DNA of 32,870 bases from Collinsella aerofaciens (GCF_015555045.1 NZ_JADNJQ010000025.1:1-32870); one strand, 5' to 3'; counted from the stretch's first letter, positions 22,294 through 30,980 are shown. Numbers and translations are program-made. Notes: a model not told the origin generated them from the sequence alone.

Positions 22294-23412
22294 TTGCAGA
22301 ACTCTGATACCCCTAAAGTTTCGCTGCTTGTCCCCATTTGCAATGTCGAGCGCTATCTGCGCGAGTGCCTCGATTCCGCCGTGGCGCAGACGCTCAAGGA
22401 CATCGAGATCATCTGTATCAATGACGGTTCCACCGATAGCTCGCCGGATATCATCCGCGAGTACATGGAGCGCGACCCCCGTGTAAAGATGATCGACAAA
22501 GCCAACAGCGGCTACGGCGACTCGATGAACCGCGGTCTGGAGATGGCGCGCGGTGAGTACGTGGGCATTCTTGAGTCCGACGACTTTATGTTTGAGGATT
22601 CGCTCCAAAAGCTGGTCGCCAAGGCCGATGCTGAGCATGCCGATGTGGTAAAGGGCGACTTTTATCTGTATTGGTCCACGCCCAGCGAGCGCCGTGAGCT
22701 GTTTGGGATCATCGGCGAGTATATGACGGGCGCCGCGTATCGCCCCGTCGATCGCCCGGGCATCTTCTACCGCAAACCTTCCATTTGGTCGGCCATCTAT
22801 CGGCGCGAGTTCCTCAACGACAATCAGATTCGGTTCCTTCCCACGCCGGGCGCCTCGTATCAGGACGCAGGCTTTAACTTTAAGGTTTGGGCATGCGCCG
22901 AGCGTGCAGCGTTTATCGCGGACCCCATTTTGTGCTATCGCCAAGACAACGAGAAGAGCTCAGTTAATTCGCCCAACAAGGTATTTTGCGTGTGCGACGA
23001 ATACGCCGAGATGCAGCGCTTTTTGGATGAACGTCCCGAGCTCAAGGTTCAGCTCCAGGGCATTTTAATGCGCATGAAGGTCGATACGTATCGCTGGAAT
23101 GACGAGCGTCTGGTCGATGAGCTGCGCGAGCAGTTTTGGGAGAAGGCTTCGCCCGAGCTCAAGGCCGATTGGGATGCCGGTCGCTTTGATCTGTCGCTGT
23201 TCGATCCGCGCGGCGAGACCGACTTGCGCCTGATGGTCAAGTCGCCCCGTGCTTATATCGATTCGCGCTTTGACTTTAAGAAGCCCGGCAAGCTCAATAC
23301 GTTTAAGCACTACTTTAAGATTGGCGGCCTGCCGCTGGTCTGGCGCGTGCTGACGTATCAGCGCACCTACGGCGATAATCCGCATCCCGATGACGTGCCG
23401 GCCGCACAGTAG
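22294..23412 (+). CDS. Family 2 glycosyltransferase, paralogue of the 20069 gene (TTG start)
   Basis: A 372-aa GT2 enzyme. It repeats the 20069 protein almost word for word over its first 95 residues (LRECLDSAVAQTLKDIEIIC, then INDGSTD, MIDKANSGYGDSMN, GILESDD) and keeps the KPSIWSAIYRREF, LPTPGASYQDAGFNFKVWAC and YRQDNEKSSVNS blocks. The C-terminal third has diverged, which suggests a new acceptor specificity. The start is TTG 22294 with GGAGG upstream, the same unusual start codon as its paralogue. The 74-bp gap before it contains no terminator, so it is probably co-transcribed with its neighbours. Confidence 0.85.
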   Translation: MQNSDTPKVSLLVPICNVERYLRECLDSAVAQTLKDIEIICINDGSTDSSPDIIREYMERDPRVKMIDKANSGYGDSMNRGLEMARGEYVGILESDDFMFEDSLQKLVAKADAEHADVVKGDFYLYWSTPSERRELFGIIGEYMTGAAYRPVDRPGIFYRKPSIWSAIYRREFLNDNQIRFLPTPGASYQDAGFNFKVWACAERAAFIADPILCYRQDNEKSSVNSPNKVFCVCDEYAEMQRFLDERPELKVQLQGILMRMKVDTYRWNDERLVDELREQFWEKASPELKADWDAGRFDLSLFDPRGETDLRLMVKSPRAYIDSRFDFKKPGKLNTFKHYFKIGGLPLVWRVLTYQRTYGDNPHPDDVPAAQ

Positions 23413-23424
23413 GAGCACTTGGCT

Positions 23425-24492
23425 ATGACTACCCCCAAGATTTCCGTTGTCGTTCCCATCTATAAGGTGGAGGAGTGTCTGGCCTGGTGCCTGGACTCCC
23501 TGCTTGCGCAGGACATGCCCGATTGGGAGGGCGTGCTGGTCAACGATGGCTCGCCGGACGGCTCGCGCGATATTGCGGTTGCCTATTGCGAAAAGGACGC
23601 GCGCTTTACGCTGGTTGATAAGGAGAACGGCGGCCTGTCGAGTGCGCGTAATGCAGGCATCGCCGCGTCCACGGCGCCTATCGTCGCGTTCTTGGATTCC
23701 GACGACCGCTTTACGCCCGATGCATGCCGAGTGATCGTCGATGCCTTTGAGCGCGAGGACTGCGACGTTTTGACCTTTGGCGCGAATCCGTATCCGCTCG
23801 AGGCGGGGTATCCGTGGCTTAACTATGTGCTGAGCCCGCGCGATGTGTCGTTTGAAGGCTATAGCTCCGACCTGCTGTTTAAGGAAGCTTCTCGCCCCTT
23901 TGCATGGCGCACCGCCTGCAAGCGTGAGTTTTTGCTGGGCAACGGGATCGTGTTCGACGAAACCGTTAAGTATGGCGAGGACCAGGTCTTCGATTTTGCC
24001 GTGTACGGCCGTTCGCGCAAGACCGCGCTTATCTCGAACAAGCTGTATGACTACCGCGTGGCGCGCAAGGGTTCGCTCATGGACACCATGCGCTACGACG
24101 ACGAAACACGTCTGCTGGAGCACGTGAAGATTTACTCCGCGGTGCTGGCTGACTGGCAGCGCGATGGTCTCGATGTCCAGCATGCCGATGACCTGGCGTA
24201 CTTTCTCTGCGATCTGGTGCTGTACGATGCGCTTAGGTTACTGGGTTCGGACTGCGGCAAGGTGTTTGCTGCCGTTGCCACGGCACTTGCCGGTTCTGCC
24301 GTGGGCAGCGATGCTGCGCTCGCACAATGCGCTTCTTCTGTTGCTGCTATGGTGCGTGCGGCGCTTACCAGCAAGGCCCCCAATGCCCGTGCGTGCAAAA
24401 AGCTCATGTTCGATTACGACGTCTTGAGGTTTGGGCGCCTGGGTGCCTGCAAACGCATGGCAGCGAACGCCCTGGGAAAGCGAGAAGTGTAG
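23425..24492 (+). CDS. Family 2 glycosyltransferase
   Basis: A 355-aa GT2 enzyme with KISVVVPIYKVEECLAWCLD (5-24), VNDGSPDGSRD and FLDSDDRF (89-96) as the GT-A core, and YGEDQVFDFAVYG as the acidic helix. AGGAG at 23411-23415 could serve ATG 23425 (9 nt away) or a TTG at 23419 (3 nt away); I favour ATG on spacing. The C-terminal 100 residues are Ala/Cys-rich and helical. It abuts the next gene with no gap. Confidence 0.83.
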   Translation: MTTPKISVVVPIYKVEECLAWCLDSLLAQDMPDWEGVLVNDGSPDGSRDIAVAYCEKDARFTLVDKENGGLSSARNAGIAASTAPIVAFLDSDDRFTPDACRVIVDAFEREDCDVLTFGANPYPLEAGYPWLNYVLSPRDVSFEGYSSDLLFKEASRPFAWRTACKREFLLGNGIVFDETVKYGEDQVFDFAVYGRSRKTALISNKLYDYRVARKGSLMDTMRYDDETRLLEHVKIYSAVLADWQRDGLDVQHADDLAYFLCDLVLYDALRLLGSDCGKVFAAVATALAGSAVGSDAALAQCASSVAAMVRAALTSKAPNARACKKLMFDYDVLRFGRLGACKRMAANALGKREV

Positions 24493-26979
24493 ATGAGTAT
24501 CAAGCGTTTGGCACTTTGCCGCAGTCAGGGCCGTTTGTTTGTGCTGCTTCGTTTTGCCGGTCAGGATGTCGCCGCGCTTATTGAGCGGGAGGGTTCTCAA
24601 GCGTTTGCCCACGCGACAACGAGCGGTTCTTGTGTGCCGTCGCTGGTGCTCCCGGTCGATCATGGCCGTGTGCTGGCGCTTTGTCCTTCCGTTTCCGATT
24701 ACGAGCGCGAGCTCGCTGTCTTGGTGCTTCCGTTTTTGGATGGCTCTGCGATCGACGCTGCATTTGTGTCCGGTGGCCAAAAGCTTGGCGCCATTCGCCT
24801 CGATAGCCGCGTGGCCAAGCTGGAATCCAAGATTAACTACAAAGCAAAGCCTGCGATGTGTGCGCTTGTTCGCGATGCACAGCGCAGCGAGTGCTGCGGT
24901 CGCTATGAGATCGATGCCGTTCGTTATTTACCGGCAGACGCCGGCGCGGTGTGGCGCTATGAGGTTACCTGGGCGGGAGATCCCCAGTGCGCACCTGAGC
25001 TCCAGATCTTCGATGCGCATATGAATGTCATCGATGCCACCGTGCATGTGTTTGAATCGCAGGGCGATGTGCCGCAGCGCAACGGTTGCCGCGTCAATAA
25101 AACGTATCTGAGCGTAGAGATGCCTCAGGATATACGGGATTTTGTCGCGATTGCGAGTGATCCCACAGAGCAGATTCAGAGCGGTTTTTGCGCCATGGAT
25201 GGTCGCCTGTACAACGGCATGGTCGACGACAGTTGGAACCGCATGAAGGACGCGCGTGCAGACGACGCAGCTTATCGACGTTGGTTTGAGCGGCATCGCG
25301 CAAAGCCGGCCGATTTGGCGTGCCAGCGTGTCGCTTCGGCGGCCTTTGCCTATAGACCGCTCGTGAGCATTGTGGTGCCGTGCTACAAGACAGATCGGGT
25401 CTACCTGCGCGAGCTGCTGGACTCGGTGCTAGCCCAGAGCTATGACAACTGGGAATTGCTGCTTATGGACGCCTCGCCCGAATGGGATGCGGTGGCCAAT
25501 CTTGCGGCTGCCGCCAATGACGAGCGGGTTTGTCGTATTGAGCTGCCTGGCAACGGCGGCATTGTGCTCAACACCAACGCTGGTATTCAGCAGGCGACTG
25601 GAGACTACATCGCGTTCTTGGACCATGACGACATTCTGGAACCGGACGCGTTATTCCAGTATGTTTCCGCGCTGAACAAGGCTGCCGAGGGCGAGCGTCC
25701 CCAGGTCCTGTTCTGCGACGAGGACATGTTCCAGAAAACGGGGGAGTGGGGCCAGCCGGTCTTTAAGACCAAACTCAACGTTGACCTGCTCTATAGCCAT
25801 AACTGCGTGACGCATTTCCTGATGGTGGAGAAGGCGTTTATCGATCGTATTGGCATGTCCCCAGAAGACGTTGCGGGCGCCCAGGACTACGACCTGACGC
25901 TTCGCTGCCTTGCGGCGGGCGCGCGGTTTGAGCATGTTGCGCACGTGCTGTATCACTGGCGCGTTCATCCGGGGTCGACCGCCGATGGCTCTGCCGATAG
26001 CAAGCCGTATGCCATTGAAGCCGGGCGCCTTGCGCTGCAGCGTCACTTTAACGAGCTGGGCATTTGCGGAACGGTCGAGGAGACCGAGACGCCGTTTGTC
26101 TATCGCATGCGCTATGCGCTGCCGGAGCCTGCGCCGCTGGTGAGCATTGTGATTCCCACCAAGGACCACGTTGAGACGCTCGATGCCTGTGTGATGTCGA
26201 TTGCCCAGAAGGCCACGTATGCCAACTATGAGATCGTCTTGGTGGAGAACAACAGCGAAGCCCCGGATACGTTTGCGTATTACGAAACCCTGCCGGAACG
26301 CGTGGCTTCAGCATCAGAAGGCAAGGGCATCGCGCGCGTTGTGTACTGGCCGGGCGAGTTTAATTACTCTCAGATCATCAATTTTGGTGTGGAGCACGCC
26401 AAGGGCGACTACCTGCTGCTGCTCAACAACGATACCGAGGTCATTAGCCCCGACTTTATCGAAGAGATGATGGGTTGTCTGCAACGTCCCGATGCGGGCG
26501 TGGTGGGTGCCAAGCTCTATTTTGCCGACCACCTGGTGCAGCACGCTGGCATTTTGGTCGGTGTGCGCGGCGCACTTGCCCATGCCAACCAAGACTTCTC
26601 GGCAAAGCGCGAGGGCTATCTTGCCCGTGCTGTGCGTCCGGGCAACTTTAGCGCCGTAACGGGCGCCTGCCAGATGGTGCGACGTGACGTATTTGAGCAG
26701 GTCGGGGGCTACAACGAGGAATTCGCCGTCGGCTTTAACGACGCAGACTTTTGCCTGCGCGTGTGGGAGGCGGGCTACCGCACCATCTTTACGCCCTATG
26801 CCGAGCTGTACCACTACGAGTTCACCTCGCGCGGCAGGGAAGAGGCTAACGAGGAAAAGCTGCGCCGCTGGAAACGCGAGCAAGCTCTGTTCATGCAACG
26901 CTGGCCTGAGTTCTTCTTGACGGGCGATCCATGGTTGGGGCCGAACTTATCCGCTGAGAGCGAGTATTTCTCGCTTTAG
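24493..26979 (+). CDS. Large bifunctional glycosyltransferase with two GT2 domains
   Basis: An 828-aa protein with ATG directly after the previous stop (TAGATG). Residues 1-280 are an unassigned beta-rich region. A first GT2 domain begins near residue 287 (PLVSIVVPCYKTD) with LDHDD at about 375-379 and QDYDLTLR. A second begins near 546 (PLVSIVIPTKDHVETLD), with LLLNNDTEV at about 642-650 and NDADFCLRVWEAGYRT. Both keep acidic metal-binding motifs (DHDD and NND). The tandem architecture is that of large polysaccharide synthases that add alternating residues. It ends the five-gene glycosyltransferase run; the next 200 bp are AT-rich and begin the accessory island. Probably makes the repeating part of a surface glycan (inference). 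Confidence 0.85.
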   Translation: MSIKRLALCRSQGRLFVLLRFAGQDVAALIEREGSQAFAHATTSGSCVPSLVLPVDHGRVLALCPSVSDYERELAVLVLPFLDGSAIDAAFVSGGQKLGAIRLDSRVAKLESKINYKAKPAMCALVRDAQRSECCGRYEIDAVRYLPADAGAVWRYEVTWAGDPQCAPELQIFDAHMNVIDATVHVFESQGDVPQRNGCRVNKTYLSVEMPQDIRDFVAIASDPTEQIQSGFCAMDGRLYNGMVDDSWNRMKDARADDAAYRRWFERHRAKPADLACQRVASAAFAYRPLVSIVVPCYKTDRVYLRELLDSVLAQSYDNWELLLMDASPEWDAVANLAAAANDERVCRIELPGNGGIVLNTNAGIQQATGDYIAFLDHDDILEPDALFQYVSALNKAAEGERPQVLFCDEDMFQKTGEWGQPVFKTKLNVDLLYSHNCVTHFLMVEKAFIDRIGMSPEDVAGAQDYDLTLRCLAAGARFEHVAHVLYHWRVHPGSTADGSADSKPYAIEAGRLALQRHFNELGICGTVEETETPFVYRMRYALPEPAPLVSIVIPTKDHVETLDACVMSIAQKATYANYEIVLVENNSEAPDTFAYYETLPERVASASEGKGIARVVYWPGEFNYSQIINFGVEHAKGDYLLLLNNDTEVISPDFIEEMMGCLQRPDAGVVGAKLYFADHLVQHAGILVGVRGALAHANQDFSAKREGYLARAVRPGNFSAVTGACQMVRRDVFEQVGGYNEEFAVGFNDADFCLRVWEAGYRTIFTPYAELYHYEFTSRGREEANEEKLRRWKREQALFMQRWPEFFLTGDPWLGPNLSAESEYFSL

Positions 26980-27190
26980 AAATTAGATTTTAGGAAGTCC
27001 TCAACTTACTTTCGATATGAGCTGAGAAGAAAGCAACGTCTAGGCGATTTGCTGCAATACATTACGATAGCTCGATACTTCCACGATACGTTTATACAGA
27101 CTTATACAACTCGATATAATCTGATGTAGTCTACGATAAACTTATAAAGATAAGATTGACCAATAATCGATTGTCTTGAGAGGCAAACAA
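26980..27190. repeat. AT-rich intergenic region with repeated CGATA motifs
   Basis: About 210 bp of clearly lower GC than both neighbours. CGATA occurs six times (near 27016, 27065, 27073, 27084, 27112, 27134), mixed with CTTATA/TTTATA motifs. A TATAAT at 27115-27120 could be the -10 of the ATPase gene. Possible binding-site array; no strict spacing, so low certainty. Confidence 0.4.
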
Positions 27191-28294
27191 GTGAGCGCCA
27201 CTGTATTCCATAATCCGTTTCGTCCCACTGCCGGCGCTGAGCCTCCGCGTATAATTGGTCGTGATGATATCGCCCTTGAGTTTACCGAGAGTTTGAATGC
27301 GGGAATAGGTGCACCTGCGAGACTCATGCGCATCGCTGGGCCGAGAGGCTCCGGAAAAACTGTTTTGCTCTGCGATCTTAGGGATCGTGCGCGAGAGCTT
27401 GGATGGAAGACCGCTATTGTTTCTGCTGGCCCTAACCTATTGCTGGACTTGAGGGATCAGGTTGCTGATTCTACCCTTGCGGCCAATGCTTCGGTCGGCG
27501 TAAACGCCGGCTTTGTTTCCGCGAAAGTCGATGTTGCGCCCAAAGAGTCGAGCCTTAGAAAGTTGCTATGCTCGGCAGCGAAGTCATCCAAGGGTCTTTT
27601 TATTGCCATCGATGAAGTTCAGGACGCTCCGATTGACGATATGCGTGCCATTGCGTCTACGGTTCAGCTTTTGATCGGGGAAAAAGTAGATATCGCACTT
27701 GCCTTTGCCGGCTTACCCGCCGGCGTTATGGATCTTATTAACGGCAAGGCGCTCACGTTTTTGCGTCGTGCCCTCCCCGAAGATCTGGCGCCTATCAACC
27801 AAGTGGAGGTAGCGCTCTCTATGGGCGATAGCTTTGTCGCGACTGGTTTGACTATAGAGGACAATCTTTTGTCGAGAGCCGCTAAGGCCACTAAGGGCTA
27901 TGCCTATCTGGTGCAGCTGGTCGGTTATTCCATTTGGCAGCGCGCCAACTTGCATCGTGCCAAAAGTGCAATTGTGAGCGAGCGCGACGTCACCGAAGGC
28001 ATTGCGCTGGCAGAGGCTCGTTTTCACGATGTTGTACACGAGCCCGCGATTTCTGGACTGGGGCTCAACGATATCAAATACCTTTTGGCCATGTGCGAGG
28101 ATAAACAACAGTCCAAATCAGCCGAGATTGCTAGGCGCATGGGTAAAAAGACCAATGAGATCAGCTCTATTAGGGCCAAATTGCTACAAAGAGAGGTTAT
28201 TCAGGCACCACAGAGGGGCTACGTGCAGTTTGCCGTGCCGGACCTAGATATCTATCTGCGAGAGAATGCTGCGGAGATTCTCGAGCGGTTCTAA
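27191..28294 (+). CDS. AAA ATPase with C-terminal winged helix, function unknown
   Basis: A 367-aa P-loop ATPase. The HNPFRPTAGAEPPRIIGRDD opening followed by Walker A GPRGSGKT (50-57) and Walker B LFIAIDEVQD (Asp141/Glu142) matches orc1/STAND-like bacterial ATPases. The C-terminal 90 residues (LGLNDIKYLLAMCEDKQQSKSAEIARRMGKK...) look like a winged-helix DNA-binding domain. GTG 27191 is chosen because GAGAGG lies about 7 nt upstream; a TTG at 27176 is possible. It stands alone next to IS remnants and an Abi gene, so defence, partition or an element-borne role are all possible. No function is established for it here. Confidence 0.7.
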   Translation: MSATVFHNPFRPTAGAEPPRIIGRDDIALEFTESLNAGIGAPARLMRIAGPRGSGKTVLLCDLRDRARELGWKTAIVSAGPNLLLDLRDQVADSTLAANASVGVNAGFVSAKVDVAPKESSLRKLLCSAAKSSKGLFIAIDEVQDAPIDDMRAIASTVQLLIGEKVDIALAFAGLPAGVMDLINGKALTFLRRALPEDLAPINQVEVALSMGDSFVATGLTIEDNLLSRAAKATKGYAYLVQLVGYSIWQRANLHRAKSAIVSERDVTEGIALAEARFHDVVHEPAISGLGLNDIKYLLAMCEDKQQSKSAEIARRMGKKTNEISSIRAKLLQREVIQAPQRGYVQFAVPDLDIYLRENAAEILERF

Positions 28295-28346
28295 ATCGAG
28301 GCATGAATAGCCGCCGGTTAACTGCCTTTGTCGACTTGGCTCGCGT

Positions 28347-28390
28347 CCCCCCCAATCTAGTAGACTTTAAACCGTTGCTAGATTAGGGGG
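28347..28390. repeat. Inverted repeat CCCCC-AATCTAG/CTAGATTAGGGGG
   Basis: Arms at 28347-28360 and 28378-28390 with a 17-nt AT-rich spacer. It lies between the ATPase stop and the IstB remnant. It may be a decayed insertion-sequence end or an operator. Confidence 0.5.
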
Positions 28391-28793
28391 ATTTTCAATG
28401 AAACGCTCCATGAAACTGGTTTCTGCGAGGACCTCGTGCTAGTGGGGGACGTCAGCACCGGCAAGACGCACATGGCCTCGGCGCTGTGCATGCTGGCGTG
28501 TGAGCGGAGGATGGAGGCCCGCTTCTTCACCGCGTCATCGCTCGTCATGCGGCTGCGGCGCGCCCGCGACGAGGGGCGCCTTGACCGTGAGGCCGCGCTC
28601 ATCGGCTGTGCTAGGCTGCTCGTCATCGACGAGCTCGGCTTCCTGCCGCTGGATCTCGACGGCGCGCGCTCTTCTAGGTGTTCGCCGACGCCTACGAGCG
28701 GCAGTCGGTGGTCATCACCACGAACCTGGAGTTCAGCCGGTGGGGCGCGGTGTTCGGCGACGACCAGATGGCGGCGGCCGTGCGCATCGCCAG
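28390..28793 (+). pseudogene. IstB-like ATP-binding protein fragment (IS21 family)
   Basis: Plus-strand remnant of an IstB transposition helper. In one frame it reads LVLVGDVSTGKTHMASALC (Walker A), ARFFTASSLVMRLRRAR and LLVIDELGFLPLDLDGAR (Walker B). Near 28672 the frame shifts and continues as VFADAYERQSVVITTNLEFSRWGAVFGDDQMAAAV, the normal next part of IstB, then stops matching at about 28793. The N-terminal third and the C-terminal end are missing. At its 3' end it meets an inverted IstB fragment. Not functional. Confidence 0.85.
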
Positions 28794-29070
28794 GGCCACG
28801 GCCATGCGGGTCTTGCCCCTGCCGGTCTTGCCGAAGAACACGAGGTCCTCGCGGGCGCCGACGAAGCCCAGCGAAAGCATGTCGTCGCGGCCCCAGCCCT
28901 CGGAGAACCGCACGTGCGACCAGTCGAACCCCTCGGCCGACTTGTGCACGGGGAGCCTCGCCTGCCTGAGCAGCCGTGCCCTCTTGGTCGCGTCCCTGTG
29001 CGCGAGCTCGGCCTCGAGCATGGCCCTGCAGCCCGCCACCTGCGTCCTCTATCTTGTCCACGTCGATCAT
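28782..29070 (-). pseudogene. Second IstB fragment (IS21 family), inverted
   Basis: Minus-strand remnant that begins at ATG 29070 (MIDVDKIED) with GGAGGGA upstream. A small indel near 29040 shifts the frame, which then reads MLEAELAHRDATKRARLLRQ, SAEGFDWSHVRFSEGWGRDD, LVFFGKTGRGKTRMAVALAM (Walker A), ending about 28785 in the opposite-strand IstB remnant. It covers only the N-terminal half of IstB. The upstream few codons that end in TGA overlapping the ATG look like the tail of istA. Sequence differs from the plus-strand fragment, so two different IS21 elements contributed. Confidence 0.8.
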
Positions 29071-29148
29071 TCCCTCCTGCCTTTGCTCGTTGCCGATACG
29101 ACGCACCGACAACGTTAAGGCATGCGGTCTGGTCGGCGTGGCCGTGCT

Positions 29149-29190
29149 CAAAACCGAAAAACTATCGTGCTCAATTCTGAAAATCGGATG
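29149..29190. repeat. Probable IS21 terminal repeats
   Basis: Two direct copies of GTGCTCAAnnnnGAAAAnC, at about 29149-29166 and 29171-29188, separated by TATC. Repeated transposase-binding units of this kind are usual at IS21-family ends, and these lie just upstream of the minus-strand istB remnant. This suggests that the IS21 end is retained while most of istA is deleted. Confidence 0.55.
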
Positions 29191-29273
29191 TGATCAAACC
29201 CGCAATCACGACGTTAACAAACACAAATAGGCCGGCGCCAACGACAGGCTCGCCCCGTCGAGGCGGGCTGGGA

Positions 29274-29279
29274 TATAAT
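29274..29279 (+). promoter_or_regulatory. -10 box of the Abi gene
   Basis: Perfect TATAAT 29 bp before the ATG at 29308. No convincing -35; a GC-rich short stem (CCCG...CGGG) lies directly upstream. Two Shine-Dalgarno-like sequences (AAGGAGG at 29287 and GGGAGG at 29298) follow. Confidence 0.45.
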
Positions 29280-29307
29280 TTCCTAGAAGGAGGCCAAGGG
29301 AGGTTCG

Positions 29308-30309
29308 ATGAAGAAGGGCATGAGCATCAATTCCCTCATGAAGCACATGAGGACGAATCACGGTATGGAGGATTTGCGGGGGAGCGACAGAAAGATACTG
29401 CTGAGAAACATGGGCTATTTCCATGGCTATAAAGGCTTCCGGTTTGTCCGAAAGCCCAAAAATGCGCTCCCCCTCCCTTCGTTCGATGCACTCATGGACA
29501 TATACGGGTTCGATTCCGCCATCAAGGCTGCAATCTACCCGGAGATAATGTTCATCGAAACGGCGGTTAAAAACATAGTCTTGGCCAGAATACTTGAGAA
29601 CATAGAGGACCCCGGGCTGGCGACCTTCTTAAAGCGCGGCCTCCGGACATGCAGGGATGTCAACGGAAGGGTCGTGAACGGGCAGATGGGGGAAAAGCTC
29701 AAGCTCAAGAGCCAGCTTCAGAACATCGTGAGACGGAGTTACAAAAACGATCTCGTGAAGCATTATGTCGATCGCGACGATGACGCGCCCGTTTGGAGCA
29801 TTTTCGAGGTGATGACCCTCGGCGATCTCACAAGCGTATGCAGAAGCCTTCCCGATGAAATCCTCGCCGATATCGCAAGCGACCTAGGTCTCTTACATGC
29901 GAACCCCGGCATCGTCATCAACATCGTCGAGGCGATTCGTCCCTTAAGGAACGCGGTCGCCCATAACGGGGCGGTATTTGATTCGAGGTTCAGCCAATCG
30001 GTTAAGTATCCCAAGACCGACAGAAACCTGGCCGCGGTTGGCGAGCTTCTCGATGAGGATCTTTCTATCGGGTACAGGTTGAATTTCAATTCCATAATCG
30101 ACTACATCGTTCTCCTGGCCTACCTATTGACCTTGCTAACGCATCAGAAGAAGCGTTCCAGAGATTTTCTTCGGAAATGCCTGCGGGAGCTCGAGAAGCT
30201 CGAGAGCGCTGTCGGGGTTGATACGTACATGATGATCGTCGGAAGCGGTGACCGGCAGAAATACGGATTTATTGAGGGGTTCATCGATGGCTACGGGCGC
30301 AAGCGGTGA
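29308..30309 (+). CDS. Abi_2-family abortive-infection protein (AbiD/AbiF-like, HEPN)
   Basis: A 333-aa protein of the Abi_2 family, linked to phage defence by growth arrest or death of infected cells. Family marks: LLRNMGYFHGYKGFRF (31-46), VWSIFEVMTLGDLTSV (162-177) and AIRPLRNAVAHNGAVF (209-224). The last contains Arg214-Asn-Ala-Val-Ala-His219, an R-x4-H HEPN RNase motif, so it probably cleaves RNA. GGGAGG lies 5 nt before ATG 29308. It has its own -10 box and a terminator-like hairpin downstream, and no partner gene, so it looks like a stand-alone defence gene. It is sandwiched between IS21 and IS110/IS3 debris, and its codon use is less GC-rich than its neighbours, which fits horizontal transfer. 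Confidence 0.88.
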   Translation: MKKGMSINSLMKHMRTNHGMEDLRGSDRKILLRNMGYFHGYKGFRFVRKPKNALPLPSFDALMDIYGFDSAIKAAIYPEIMFIETAVKNIVLARILENIEDPGLATFLKRGLRTCRDVNGRVVNGQMGEKLKLKSQLQNIVRRSYKNDLVKHYVDRDDDAPVWSIFEVMTLGDLTSVCRSLPDEILADIASDLGLLHANPGIVINIVEAIRPLRNAVAHNGAVFDSRFSQSVKYPKTDRNLAAVGELLDEDLSIGYRLNFNSIIDYIVLLAYLLTLLTHQKKRSRDFLRKCLRELEKLESAVGVDTYMMIVGSGDRQKYGFIEGFIDGYGRKR

Positions 30310-30358
30310 CGTTCCTTCCGTGTGCTAATATGTGCAGAGAGAAACGGCGAAACGCCGT

Positions 30359-30392
30359 GGGAGGGGCCGATCAGTCGACTCCTCCCTTTTAA
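30359..30392 (+). terminator. Possible terminator of the Abi gene
   Basis: GGGAGGGGCCGATC and GACTCCTCCC form an imperfect stem followed by TTTTAAT, 50 bp after the Abi stop. Confidence 0.55.
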
Positions 30393-30419
30393 TATGAGTT
30401 GAACATTGCCAAGAGGCAA

Positions 30420-30463
30420 AACCGGCCCGGCCGCCCGCGGAGCTACCGCGCACGGCCGGGCCT
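30420..30463 (-). terminator. GC-rich hairpin with T tract on the minus strand
   Basis: GGCCCGGCCG and CGGCCGGGCC form a 10-bp stem with an inner CCGCGGAGCTACCGCG-type helix. Read on the minus strand it is followed by GGTTTTGCC. It may be the original terminator or end structure downstream of the minus-strand IS110 remnant. The 250 bp between it and that remnant holds nothing else I can identify. Confidence 0.45.
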
Positions 30464-30716
30464 ACCTATCTTCACCCTGCGACCGCGCCGCTGGAGGGCG
30501 TGTCTGCTCGACGCACGTTCGGCATTCTAATATCCGCGCGTGGCCTTCTCGGCTGCGCATTTCGTTGCTACGGCTGGGGGCCTCGCGGCGAAATCGGAGT
30601 CTTTATGCGGGCATGGCGGTCTCCCGCCGCCCAGAAAAGGGACTCGAGTGGCCTCCCAACGGCCTCGAGCGCGGCGCGCGCCGGGGTCGGAACCCGTGTC
30701 CGGGGGCGGCGGCGCG

Positions 30717-30886
30717 CTACGCCGCCGCCATCCCGGCTATGGCCCACACCCAGCACGCCATCTCGCGCGCCGTGGCGCAGTTGGCCATGCACGGCCTCTT
30801 GCCGGCGGCGGCCATGGCCTCCCTGCGGTCGATCAGCCTGCGGTTGCACTTCGTCGCGTGGCGCCGCGCCGCGGGGGCGACCTCTG
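30717..30886 (-). pseudogene. C-terminal remnant of an IS110/IS116-type transposase
   Basis: On the minus strand one frame reads ARRHATKCNRRLIDRREAMA, then AGKRPCMANCATAREMACWV and WAIAGMAAA before a stop at 30717. The layout (a basic N-R-R-L segment, a G-K-R-P turn, an A-T-A-R-E helix and a Trp-rich end) resembles the C-terminus of IS116/IS110/IS902 transposases. The 5' part is missing, cut off where the IS3-family left end begins at about 30886. Short fragment, so the family call is moderate. Confidence 0.5.
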
Positions 30887-30980
30887 ACCTGTATCGTTTT
30901 TTCGGACACGCGGGCTGGAGGGATCGTGTGGCCGCGATGCCCTAGACTGCATACAAGCCGATGGACGGAAGGATTGCCTC

